In this document: positions 1 through 8,016 of the stretch, one piece after another
Layout: the number at the start of each line of letters is the position of its first letter
How positions within the stretch are numbered: position 1 is the first letter of the stretch
NCBI GenBank assembly: GCA_032250905.1
Contig: JAVVEQ010000005.1
Location: 65,951 to 129,950 of the forward strand
From: Desulfotignum sp032250905
GTDB taxonomy: Bacteria; Desulfobacterota; Desulfobacteria; Desulfobacterales; Desulfobacteraceae
Length of the DNA: 64,000 nt
Reading direction: 5' to 3'
The notes under the pieces: generated by a model
Told to the model about the DNA's origin: nothing
What the model saw: the letters and a program-made list of their open reading frames with translations, nothing else
Database searches by the model: none
Made by a program: the position numbers and the translations under genes

Positions 1-132
1 GGAACACATCCAAAAACTTTACCATGAAATAGAGAAAAAGGGGCATTGTGTTTATTAATTTTTTTATGGTTTACTGTTTTCCGGATTATGTTTATCTTTT
101 AAAAAAAATAACCGGTATTGAGCAGTAAAATT

Positions 133-792
133 ATGAAAATGCCAAGATCTCAAAAAGACGATTTCGAAAAAGTACTTGATATTTTAGAATATAAAATATT
201 GTCAGGTCTCTTGAACCCGCGGGAAAGACTCATTGAAAGAGAACTTGCAGAAGAATATAAAATCAGCACCGGAACAGTGAGAAAAGTTCTTAAGGAACTT
301 ACCGTAAAAAATCTTATCATCCACATGCCCCACCGGGGTGCTGTTGTGGCTGAGCCAACACGCAAGGAAGCGGAAGATATTTTTCATACACGGATACTTC
401 TGGAAAGCCATGCCCTGGAATTTGTGGCGCGCAATATGACAAAAACCAGGCTCAAGAAGATTGAAACCTATGAAACCGCATTTGAAAAAAAATTACAATC
501 CCAGAACCTGAGAGGAATTCTTAAATATAACCGGTTGTTCCATCAGTCCATATTTGAAACCTGCGGGAATGTGATTGTTTCAGAGATGATTGACCAACTG
601 CGAAACCGTTCCAGGATCTGGTATCACTATATTCGCGGCGATGCCCGGCATCGGGAAAAAAGTATCCAGGAGCACCGGGATATGATTGATTGTCTTCGAG
701 CCGGAAATGCGGATAAACTCAAAACGGTCAATAAAACCCACCTGAAATCAGGCTATAAAAGCTATACAGTCCATTTGCCATTGATGGAATAA
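133..792 (+). CDS. GntR-family transcriptional regulator (FadR/FCD subfamily)
   Basis: About 219 residues. The N-terminal 70 or so form a GntR winged helix (ERLIERELAEEY, then STGTVRKVLKEL as the recognition region), and the rest is an all-helical FCD ligand domain with the usual acidic/His pattern (for example LFHQSIFETCG). Such proteins usually repress a nearby catabolic operon until a small carboxylate binds. The next genes, a flavoprotein operon with a carboxylate transporter, are the obvious target. ATG 133 was chosen over the longer TTG 118; ATG 139 is also possible, and none has a convincing Shine-Dalgarno. The gene is clearly more AT-rich than the genes after it. The family call is firm; the effector is unknown. 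Confidence 0.85.
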   Translation: MKMPRSQKDDFEKVLDILEYKILSGLLNPRERLIERELAEEYKISTGTVRKVLKELTVKNLIIHMPHRGAVVAEPTRKEAEDIFHTRILLESHALEFVARNMTKTRLKKIETYETAFEKKLQSQNLRGILKYNRLFHQSIFETCGNVIVSEMIDQLRNRSRIWYHYIRGDARHREKSIQEHRDMIDCLRAGNADKLKTVNKTHLKSGYKSYTVHLPLME

Positions 793-807
793 GGGCGATT
801 TTTTTTG

Positions 808-836
808 TTGACAATGCATGAGGGTCGGCATATGGT
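808..836 (+). promoter_or_regulatory. sigma-70-type promoter for the flavoprotein-tct operon
   Basis: A perfect -35 box TTGACA (808-813) is followed after exactly 17 bases by TATGGT (831-836; 4 of 6 matches to consensus). It lies just after the regulator gene and about 110 bases before the flavoprotein start. Confidence 0.55.
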
Positions 837-841
837 TAAAA

Positions 842-867
842 ATATTATTAATGATATTATTAATAAT
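842..867. promoter_or_regulatory. Probable GntR operator: AT-rich repeats over the start of transcription
   Basis: The 11-base unit ATATTATTAAT occurs twice in direct orientation (842-852 and 854-864), and ATTATTAATAAT (856-867) is a perfect 12-base palindrome. The cluster begins five bases after the -10 box, where a repressor would block initiation. That the upstream GntR protein binds here is inference. Confidence 0.45.
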
Positions 868-945
868 TTGACGACATAAATTCATTATTATCAATAATTT
901 TTGTTAGTTATTTTTATAGCATTTTATTCGGTTGGGGGAAAATTA

Positions 946-2583
946 ATGTTAGAAGAACGGATTGAAACAGATGTCTTGTGCATCGGTGGGGGCATAGCCG
1001 GTCTTATGGCAGCTATCCGCGCTGCAGAAGCAGGCGCCAGTGTAGTGGTCGCTGAAAAGGGAAATGTGGAATACAGCGGGTGCGGCCGCATGGGAAATGA
1101 CCATTTTGAAACCCATATACCTGAAGTTCATGGTCCTGACCGTGAGGCATGGATAGAAGAACTGCTGCGAACGGCCAAAGGAGAGATCCTTATCGGCAAA
1201 GATCTGCTCAGAGCACAGTTTCTGCGGGCATATGATATTGTAAAACTGTGGGATGACTGGGGGATTCCCATGAAATACAAAGGCAGATGGGAATTTTCCG
1301 GGCATTCGTTTCCAGGCAGGCCCATGACCCATGTAAAATATGAAGGACGGTTCCAGAAAAAAATTCTGGCAAAAGAAGCCCGAAAACGCGGTGTGACCAT
1401 TGTCAACCGGGTGATGATGCGAGACCTTGTCTGTAATTGCGGCCGGGTTATTGGCGCTGTAGGTACGCATACCCGGGAGGACAAGCTTTTTGTGTTTGAG
1501 GCAAAGGCAGTGGTCCTGGGTACGGGAAAATGCTCCCGCCTTTATCCACCACTGACCCCTGGCTGGCTGTCCAATGATCCCCATGGCGGTTCTCAGTCCG
1601 GGGATGGCAGGGCAATGGCCTATCGGGCCGGGGCCATGCTGCAGAATCTGGAAATGGCCCAACGCCATATCGGGCCCAAATATTTTACGCGCTTTGGCCA
1701 AGCTACCTGGGTAGGGGTTGTAAAAGACTGGGACGGCAGACCGGCCGGCACCTTTGTGAGCAAACCGGATCGCCGGTATGGCGACATGATATGTGAGGTG
1801 AACAAACTGGCTCCCGAACAATATACCAATACCGGGAAAGGCCCGCTTTACATGGACTGCACTGATATCACGGAAGAAGACCATGCCTATATGATGCACT
1901 GGATGGAAAATGAAGGATATACTGCCATGACCGAATATATGGCGGCAGAGGGAATTGATTTTAAGAAACATCCTATTGAGTTTGCCACCTATCCCTTGCG
2001 GGGCGGCGGACTGATCGTGGCCGACGGGAATGCAAAGACCTCTCTGGATGGATTGTATGCAGCAGGTGATGAGGCTTTTGGCGACATATCCGCAGCTGCC
2101 ACCTTCGGGTATATCAGCGGAGAAAACGCTGCTGCCTATGCCCGGGTTATAGGAAAGAAAAATATTGAAAAAGACAATCCGGTCATCACTGAAACCCGGC
2201 GCATAATAGATGATATCAGAGGGCATGAAAACGGGCCGGACTGGGAAGAGACAAGCGTTGCGCTCCAGCAGACCATGTCCGATTATGGCGGCAAAGTCCG
2301 GAACGCTGCACTCCTCAAACAGGGGCTCCAACATCTGAGACGTATCCGCAGCAAAGCCCGTAACACCCTGATGGCCAAAAATCCCCATGAAACTGCGCGA
2401 TGCCTGGAAGTGCTCAATCTTTTGGAACTTGGGGAGCTGACTTTTCTGATGGCCCTCAACAGGAAAGAGACCCGCGGCCTTCACAACCGGCCGGATTATC
2501 CGTTTACAGATCCGACACTTAATCAGGCACAGGTCATCCGGAAAATTGAAGACAAAGCCATTTTAGATTGGAAACCATATTAA
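946..2583 (+). CDS. FAD-dependent reductase flavoprotein (fumarate reductase / AprA-like)
   Basis: 545 residues from ATG 946, which has GGGGGAA six bases upstream; the longer TTG 901 start lacks one. The N-terminus carries a Rossmann FAD motif (CIGGGIAGLMAA) and the C-terminal part the family signature YPLRGGGLIVADG...GLYAAGDE, as in fumarate reductase, succinate dehydrogenase and adenylylsulfate reductase alpha subunits. It appears cytoplasmic, with no signal peptide. The next gene is a ferredoxin, so electrons probably pass between an iron-sulfur protein and FAD. The tct genes that follow suggest an imported carboxylate is the substrate. It is not AprA itself; the reaction is unknown. Confidence 0.8.
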   Translation: MLEERIETDVLCIGGGIAGLMAAIRAAEAGASVVVAEKGNVEYSGCGRMGNDHFETHIPEVHGPDREAWIEELLRTAKGEILIGKDLLRAQFLRAYDIVKLWDDWGIPMKYKGRWEFSGHSFPGRPMTHVKYEGRFQKKILAKEARKRGVTIVNRVMMRDLVCNCGRVIGAVGTHTREDKLFVFEAKAVVLGTGKCSRLYPPLTPGWLSNDPHGGSQSGDGRAMAYRAGAMLQNLEMAQRHIGPKYFTRFGQATWVGVVKDWDGRPAGTFVSKPDRRYGDMICEVNKLAPEQYTNTGKGPLYMDCTDITEEDHAYMMHWMENEGYTAMTEYMAAEGIDFKKHPIEFATYPLRGGGLIVADGNAKTSLDGLYAAGDEAFGDISAAATFGYISGENAAAYARVIGKKNIEKDNPVITETRRIIDDIRGHENGPDWEETSVALQQTMSDYGGKVRNAALLKQGLQHLRRIRSKARNTLMAKNPHETARCLEVLNLLELGELTFLMALNRKETRGLHNRPDYPFTDPTLNQAQVIRKIEDKAILDWKPY

Positions 2584-2595
2584 AAGAGGAACAGT

Positions 2596-2829
2596 ATGCC
2601 ACCTGTAATTGATTCAGAAACCTGTATAAAATGCAGTAAATGTGTAGAAATATGCTCTGAAGATGTGTTTTACGGATCAAAAAAAGGAGAGGTGCCCACA
2701 GTGACCTATCCCAGAGAGTGTGTTCATTTTAATGGCTGCGTGTCTGTATGCCCGGTTCCCGGCGCAATACGGCTTCGCATTCCCCTCCCCATGCAACTGG
2801 TTTACAGGGAAGCGGAACCGACGTCCTGA
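2596..2829 (+). CDS. Small ferredoxin with one degenerate cluster site
   Basis: 77 residues; the start is 12 bases after the flavoprotein stop with AGAGGA upstream. The first cluster motif is complete: Cys10, Cys13, Cys16, Cys20. The second (ECVHFNGCVSVCP) keeps Cys42, Cys48 and Cys52, but the second ligand of the canonical CxxCxxCxxxCP motif is Phe45. The second site could therefore hold a [3Fe-4S] cluster or none. Similar small iron-sulfur proteins partner AprA/FrdA-like flavoproteins, so this is probably the electron-transfer subunit of the preceding gene product. Confidence 0.8.
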   Translation: MPPVIDSETCIKCSKCVEICSEDVFYGSKKGEVPTVTYPRECVHFNGCVSVCPVPGAIRLRIPLPMQLVYREAEPTS

Positions 2830-2879
2830 CATACAGTTGGTAGGTTTTGGTTATTTACGCTTTTTAAAGGAGACAGAAA

Positions 2880-3827
2880 ATGAAAAAGGCTCTGATTGTA
2901 TTAATTACTGCATGTATGATGCTGATGCCTGTTTCGGGCTTTGCGGAAAACTGGAGTCCGTCCGGGACGATCAAGTTGCAGGTTGGTTTTGCTGCCGGGG
3001 GGTCAACAGACATTCTGGGTCGCTTGATTGCGGCCCGTGTGGAGGAAGATACCGGGTGGAATATTATTGTTGAAAATAAACCCGGGGGCGGGGGTGTTGC
3101 CATGCTTTCCACCCTTATAGGGCAAAAACCGGATGGACTGACACTTGGATTGTGTGTCAATGTTCCTATTCTCATCAGCCTGGCTCTGCGGGGAGAAACC
3201 TTGCCTTTTAAAATTAACAGTTTCGATTATATCGGTACCATTACAAAAGCGGAAAATGCCTTGGTGGCCAGGGTAGATGCACCGTTTGACAATTTTGTGG
3301 AATTTCTGGATTATGTGAAAAAACAAGGCAGTGTTGCCGTGGGATATGATGCCAACCCCCAGCAGATGGTACTCAATGCCGTGAGCAACCAGGCCGGGGT
3401 GAAATTCAAACAGATCGGGCACAAAAGCGGTGCGGAACAGATACAGAATCTTCTGGGGGGCCATATTGTCCTGGCCTGCCTTTCCGGTGAGCACATCAAG
3501 TATCTTGAAAGCGGTGATTTGAAAATGATAGGGGTTTATAATAAGGAACGCCACGCCCATGCGCCTGAGGTGAAAACGCTGCTTGAGGATGGCTATGATT
3601 ATTATATTGATCCCTATTATTATATTGCCGCACCCAAGGGGCTGCCAGACAATGTGAAGACCACTTTGGCACAGGTATTTGACAATGCCATTAACTCTGA
3701 AAAAGTTGCCGAATCTCTGTCTGATACATTAAAGGCCAAGCCCCATAATCTGGGCCCGGAGGAAACAAGAAAAATGTTGACTGACGGGGAAAATGATATC
3801 AAGTTTCTCATAGAAGCCGCCAAGTAG
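2880..3827 (+). CDS. tctC: Tripartite tricarboxylate transporter binding protein (TctC/Bug family)
   Basis: 315 residues with a Sec signal peptide (MKKALIVLITACMMLMPVSGFAEN). The Bug-family start of the mature domain is present (IKLQVGFAAGGSTDILGRLIAARV), followed by a proline/glycine-rich ENKPGGGG segment. It is a periplasmic receptor that delivers a carboxylate to TctBA. It is third in the flavoprotein operon, with AAAGGAG before the start. Ligand specificity cannot be read from the sequence. Confidence 0.88.
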   Translation: MKKALIVLITACMMLMPVSGFAENWSPSGTIKLQVGFAAGGSTDILGRLIAARVEEDTGWNIIVENKPGGGGVAMLSTLIGQKPDGLTLGLCVNVPILISLALRGETLPFKINSFDYIGTITKAENALVARVDAPFDNFVEFLDYVKKQGSVAVGYDANPQQMVLNAVSNQAGVKFKQIGHKSGAEQIQNLLGGHIVLACLSGEHIKYLESGDLKMIGVYNKERHAHAPEVKTLLEDGYDYYIDPYYYIAAPKGLPDNVKTTLAQVFDNAINSEKVAESLSDTLKAKPHNLGPEETRKMLTDGENDIKFLIEAAK

Positions 3828-3836
3828 CCTAAACCA

Positions 3837-3871
3837 GTGTGATCCCGCAATGGACATCGCGGGATCCACAC
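3837..3871 (+). promoter_or_regulatory. Intercistronic hairpin between tctC and tctB
   Basis: GTGTGATCCCGC (3837-3848) pairs with GCGGGATC-C-ACAC (3859-3871) with a single bulged C and a ten-base loop. There is no T-run, so it is unlikely to be a full terminator. Position fits a 3' stabiliser or partial attenuator that raises the amount of binding protein over membrane subunits. Equivalent hairpins follow both dctP genes in this window. Confidence 0.6.
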
Positions 3872-3875
3872 CCTT

Positions 3876-4307
3876 ATGGATGCCCAAATGATGCTCAACC
3901 GCTTTTCAGGACTTGTTGTCGCTGTTATGGGGGCGGTTCTGGTTTTCTGGATCATTCCCTGGCAGACAGAATCGGTAAATGCCGGCTGGCTGAAACCAGC
4001 CACCCTGCCAAGGATTATCGCTATCATCATTTTTTTGACAGGTGCTATTCAGTTTGTGTTTCCCACCGGGAGTGCAGCGTTTGATTTGGCATCGTCTTTG
4101 CGCATTGGTTTGTTTTTTTTGATTGCGCTTGCCGGAATTTATCTCATGGAAATTGTGGGCTTTGTTTTTGTCGCCCCGGTCTTGATTCTGGTCATCATGA
4201 TATTGATCAAAGAACGCAGATTGCTCTGGCTTGTTTCAGGTATTTTTCTACTACCGGCCGCCATATGGTTCTGTGTCGATTTTCTGCTCGACAAACCCCT
4301 TCCCTAA
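3876..4307 (+). CDS. tctB: Tripartite tricarboxylate transporter small membrane subunit (TctB)
   Basis: 143 residues, almost entirely hydrophobic, with about four predicted membrane segments (near 12-30, 49-65, 73-92 and 98-135). Size and position between TctC and TctA identify the small inner-membrane subunit. ATG 3876 directly follows the hairpin and has no good Shine-Dalgarno. ATGs at codons 5 and 6 are alternatives. Confidence 0.8.
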   Translation: MDAQMMLNRFSGLVVAVMGAVLVFWIIPWQTESVNAGWLKPATLPRIIAIIIFLTGAIQFVFPTGSAAFDLASSLRIGLFFLIALAGIYLMEIVGFVFVAPVLILVIMILIKERRLLWLVSGIFLLPAAIWFCVDFLLDKPLP

Positions 4308-4322
4308 AAGAGGCATATAATT

Positions 4323-5828
4323 ATGATTGATGTGGGGATAATACTTTCCGGGTTTGCGGATGCATTAACTCTGTACAATCTGGGTTTTGTGTTTTTCGGG
4401 GTTGTTCTCGGCCAGCTGGTGGGGGCGATACCCGGGATCGGGCCGGTAACCGCCATGGCCATAGCGATTCCGTTCACCTTTACACTGGACACCCTACCAG
4501 CCATTGCTTTTCTGGTCGGGATCAATAAAGGTGGCCTTATCGGTGGTGCAGTGCCTGCCATATTGATCAATACACCCGGGACACCTGATGCGGCAGCCAC
4601 AACCCTGGACGGCTATCCCATGACCCTGAAGGGAAAACCCGAAAAAGCCTTGAAAATGGCACTGTATTCATCAATCACCGGAGACGCGTTCAGTGATGTG
4701 GTGTTGATTACCGTGGCCCCTATAATCGCCGTCTTTGCACTGAAAATGGGGCCTATTGAAATTCTGGCTTTGATGATTTTTGCGTTTTCCATTATTGCAG
4801 CGCTTGTGGGTGATTCTCTGCCAAAAGGTATTGCCGCTGCTGCCCTGGGATTGTTTTTTGCCACTGTGGGTCTGGACCCGGAAAAAAGCACCCCCAGGTT
4901 CATTTTCGGTCACTTTGAGCTTTACGAAGGGCTGCCCCTTGTGTCGGTAGCACTGGGGATGCTGGCCATGGCCGAAATCTTACGCCGGCTGTCAATGATA
5001 CACGGCAACAGCGGTGCTGCCGTAAAAATATCCAAAAATCAGAAAAAAGCAGACCGCCGGATCAGCTGGGTCGAATACTGGGCCTGTCGGTATACCATGC
5101 TTCGGGGGGCGTTGATGGGCACGGTGTTCGGCGCGATTCCCGGACTTGACTCCTCTGCTGCCGCTTTTATGAATTATGCCACAGTCAAGCAGACATCCAA
5201 AGACCCGGATAGCTTTGGCAAAGGAAATATTCATGGCGTTGCTGCCACCGAATCAGCCAACAGCAGTGTCTCCGGAGCCAACTATATCCCGATGCTTACA
5301 CTGGGGATACCGGGAAATATTGCAGCCGCACTGATTATTACCGCCCTGATGATCCACGGCATTCAACCGGGACCACTGCTTTTCCAGGAACAGGGACAAC
5401 TGATTTACAGTCTTTTCGGTGCGTTTTTAATGGCCAACGTGGTGAATCTTTTTACCGGACTCCTGGGACTGCGCCTGTGGGCAAAATTGATTGCCGCACC
5501 GGAATCGTTTGTTTTTTCAACAGCCCTGCTTTTGTGTATTGTTGGTGTTTATATCTCTACCGGCGGGCTGTTCGGGGTGTGGGTCATGTTCTTTTTTGCC
5601 GCACTTGGATATTTTATGCAGGCGTTCGGGTATTCTGTTATTGTATTTATTATCGCATTTTTTCTCGGAGAAAGATTTGAACTGTCCTTATCGCAAACAT
5701 TGAACCTGATTGATGGTAATTTCTGGATATTGCTGACCCGGCCAGTTGCGGTGATCCTGTTTGTAATGGCCATTGTGACGGCCTACTGGTTCGGGATTCG
5801 GCCGATTAGGAAAAAAAGAGGTCAGTGA
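4323..5828 (+). CDS. tctA: Tripartite tricarboxylate transporter large permease (TctA)
   Basis: 501 residues, polytopic. The family motifs are clear: PGIGPVTAMAIAIPFT near the N-terminus, INTPGTPDAAATTLDGYPM in the first half, and the internally repeated GAIPGLDSSAAAFMNYA plus GIPGNIAAALIITALM in the second. It forms the conducting subunit for ion-driven carboxylate uptake. AGAGG lies upstream of the start, 15 bases after tctB, and it is the last gene of the operon. Confidence 0.9.
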   Translation: MIDVGIILSGFADALTLYNLGFVFFGVVLGQLVGAIPGIGPVTAMAIAIPFTFTLDTLPAIAFLVGINKGGLIGGAVPAILINTPGTPDAAATTLDGYPMTLKGKPEKALKMALYSSITGDAFSDVVLITVAPIIAVFALKMGPIEILALMIFAFSIIAALVGDSLPKGIAAAALGLFFATVGLDPEKSTPRFIFGHFELYEGLPLVSVALGMLAMAEILRRLSMIHGNSGAAVKISKNQKKADRRISWVEYWACRYTMLRGALMGTVFGAIPGLDSSAAAFMNYATVKQTSKDPDSFGKGNIHGVAATESANSSVSGANYIPMLTLGIPGNIAAALIITALMIHGIQPGPLLFQEQGQLIYSLFGAFLMANVVNLFTGLLGLRLWAKLIAAPESFVFSTALLLCIVGVYISTGGLFGVWVMFFFAALGYFMQAFGYSVIVFIIAFFLGERFELSLSQTLNLIDGNFWILLTRPVAVILFVMAIVTAYWFGIRPIRKKRGQ

Positions 5829-5887
5829 TATTTTCTTTTTTCAGCTTGTATGCTGCCTGCCGCAAAACAGTAAAGCCGGTCAAACAT

Positions 5888-7975
5888 TCACAGGTCCTGC
5901 CGGGCTTCTGATATGTTGCAGGGGATGCCCCTGAAACAGGCAGACCCGATTTCCGGGCTGAACGGTCCGTCATCAGAAGTCAGCATGTTGATATTGGCTT
6001 TCTGCCAGTTCTGAGGACACATGTCTGCTTCAGGAAACCACCAGCCAAAATCGGCCAGCAGGACATCCGGCCTGATATCTGTTGTCAGAATTGCCGTCTG
6101 GGTTATTTTCCCCTGGGCGGTACTGATGTCCATAAGATCGCCATCGCTGATATTGAACTGACGTGCGGTGTGCGGATGCAGCCGGGCGCCGGGTACAGGG
6201 TGACCGGACCGCAGTCTTTTGAGCTGGCGGTAGTCTGAATGCCTGAAAAACATGGATTTACTGCAGGTTAACAACAGGGGGAATCGGCTGGAGCGCCTGA
6301 AGGGGGGAATGTATTCCGGCAGAGGCGGCAGGCCGGCATTCAGCAACTGCTGTGAATACAATTCCACTTTTCCGGATGGTGTTGAAAATCCATGAGCACG
6401 GTATTTCAGGAACTCTTTGCGGCCTTTAAGTGTCTGAACCTTTTTGAGTGCCTCAAATGTCAGACCGGCCGGTTCCAGAACTATATTTAGAAAATCATGG
6501 ATGTTTTTATAAAACAGGTGCCCCAGCCCCATCTGGATTGCCAGGCGGGTGGTGATCTCAAAGTCAGATAAGGCACCGTCCATATGAATCGTTTTTTGTT
6601 GAAGCCCGGCATATGAATAGTAGGGCGGTACAATGATGCTATCATATTCCAGAAAAGTGGCAGGGGGAAGGATGATATCGGCAAAGGATGCTGTTGGTGT
6701 CATGAACCGGTCAGATACGGCCAGAAAATTTACTTTTTCCAGTGCATGGGCCGTATTTTTTGAATTGCTGAAGGTCAAAACAGGATTGGATCCACAGATA
6801 TAGAGCGTGTCAATGGGATATGGCCTTCCGGTATTGATGGCAGTAACAATATCCGCCGGGAGCACCCGGTTGAATGCAGGCAGATGGTTTCGGAATGCAC
6901 TGACACTGCGGTTTTTTATTTCCGGAGGGACCATGTCTGACAAGGTCAGCCGGGAACTGCTGCTGTGGGGTATTGGATACAAAGGGGCAAGATCAGATCC
7001 TGGTTTATCCAGGTTGCCGGTCAGTGCCCGTAAAATGGATATGGCCCTGGCAGTGGCAACGCTGTTGGGACCGTGTTCTATGGCATTGCCCCATTGTATG
7101 ACAGCTTTGGGCGCGGTTGCGTATGTCCTTGCTGTGGTGAGTATGGCTGTTTCAGAAAGGCCAGTCTCTGCTGCTACGGTGGTAATGGGATAGTTGGCAG
7201 CGTGGTACTTCAGCTTGTCAAATCCAATGCACCACTGGTCTACAAAGGCCTTATCATATAAAGTATCTGAGATGATGATATGGATGAGTCCCATGGCCAG
7301 CATCAGGTCTGTACCGGGCCGTATGGGCAGGTGAAGCCATCCTTTTTTGGCTGCAAGGGTTTTGAAAGGATCGATTACGATACACCGGCTGCCGTTTTTG
7401 ATGGCATTTAGCAGCCATTTATGTTCCGTGTGACGGGTTTTGGACAGGTTTGCTCCCCATACCAGTATACAGTCAGGCTGCCCTTCATAATCCGGCACAG
7501 GGAAAAAACCATGGGTGAGCTGTCCGGCGAACATTCGTGGCAAAAAACATACATACCCGGAGGTGGCCAGGTTGGGTGTCTGAAGTGCATTGGCCAGCCG
7601 CTCGGTATAGACATCGATAAGTCCCTTGGCAGTTCCCAGAATGACAGCCACGGCCTGGGATCCCTGTTTTTTCCTGCATCGGTTCAGATGAAAGGCCGTG
7701 TATTCAATGGCCTCGTCCCAGGAAATCCGGTGCCATTTGCCCTGGCCTCTGGCCCCAGCCCTTTTTAAGGGATATATCAGCCGCTGGGGATGATAGACCA
7801 GGTCTACGGCAGTTTTTGCTTTGGGGCAAAGACTTCCCTTGTTCACAGGACTTTGGGGATCTCCCGTAATGGTGGTAATCCGGTTGTTTTTAACATGGAC
7901 CAGGATGCCGCAGCATGAAAAACACATGCCGCATGTGCTCCGAATGATGGTATCTGCAGGTTGTTTCATATTCAT
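5888..7975 (-). CDS. Single-subunit Mo/W bis-MGD enzyme (DMSO reductase family, acetylene-hydratase-like layout)
   Basis: 695 residues. An N-terminal [4Fe-4S] motif is present (Cys15, Cys18, Cys21/22, Cys50), then the MGD-binding fold. The usual metal-ligand position is Cys143 in GYVCFLPR. The C-terminal module ends in GWWFPE...CPQNW...NIN. There is no Tat signal, so it is probably cytoplasmic. No iron-sulfur or membrane-anchor subunit lies alongside, unlike formate dehydrogenases and polysulfide reductases. From memory the overall pattern resembles single-subunit enzymes such as acetylene hydratase, but the active-site second-shell residues cannot be assigned here. The substrate is unknown. 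A molybdate transporter and TunR regulator occur 47 kb away. Confidence 0.8.
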   Translation of the reverse strand: MNMKQPADTIIRSTCGMCFSCCGILVHVKNNRITTITGDPQSPVNKGSLCPKAKTAVDLVYHPQRLIYPLKRAGARGQGKWHRISWDEAIEYTAFHLNRCRKKQGSQAVAVILGTAKGLIDVYTERLANALQTPNLATSGYVCFLPRMFAGQLTHGFFPVPDYEGQPDCILVWGANLSKTRHTEHKWLLNAIKNGSRCIVIDPFKTLAAKKGWLHLPIRPGTDLMLAMGLIHIIISDTLYDKAFVDQWCIGFDKLKYHAANYPITTVAAETGLSETAILTTARTYATAPKAVIQWGNAIEHGPNSVATARAISILRALTGNLDKPGSDLAPLYPIPHSSSSRLTLSDMVPPEIKNRSVSAFRNHLPAFNRVLPADIVTAINTGRPYPIDTLYICGSNPVLTFSNSKNTAHALEKVNFLAVSDRFMTPTASFADIILPPATFLEYDSIIVPPYYSYAGLQQKTIHMDGALSDFEITTRLAIQMGLGHLFYKNIHDFLNIVLEPAGLTFEALKKVQTLKGRKEFLKYRAHGFSTPSGKVELYSQQLLNAGLPPLPEYIPPFRRSSRFPLLLTCSKSMFFRHSDYRQLKRLRSGHPVPGARLHPHTARQFNISDGDLMDISTAQGKITQTAILTTDIRPDVLLADFGWWFPEADMCPQNWQKANINMLTSDDGPFSPEIGSACFRGIPCNISEARQDL

Positions 7976-8016
7976 TCGTTATTGGTATCTTTTTTATAAA
8001 AAATTCAGTTGAAAGC

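Noticed and set aside
949..2484. 511-codon open frame on the minus strand inside the flavoprotein gene
   Set aside because: It lies fully antisense to a gene with clear FAD-family motifs, has no recognisable domain or ribosome site, and is typical of long antisense frames in GC-biased DNA. The same reasoning removes the antisense frames at 37419-38924, 40846-41979, 29467-30267, 30991-32178 and 43637-44404.
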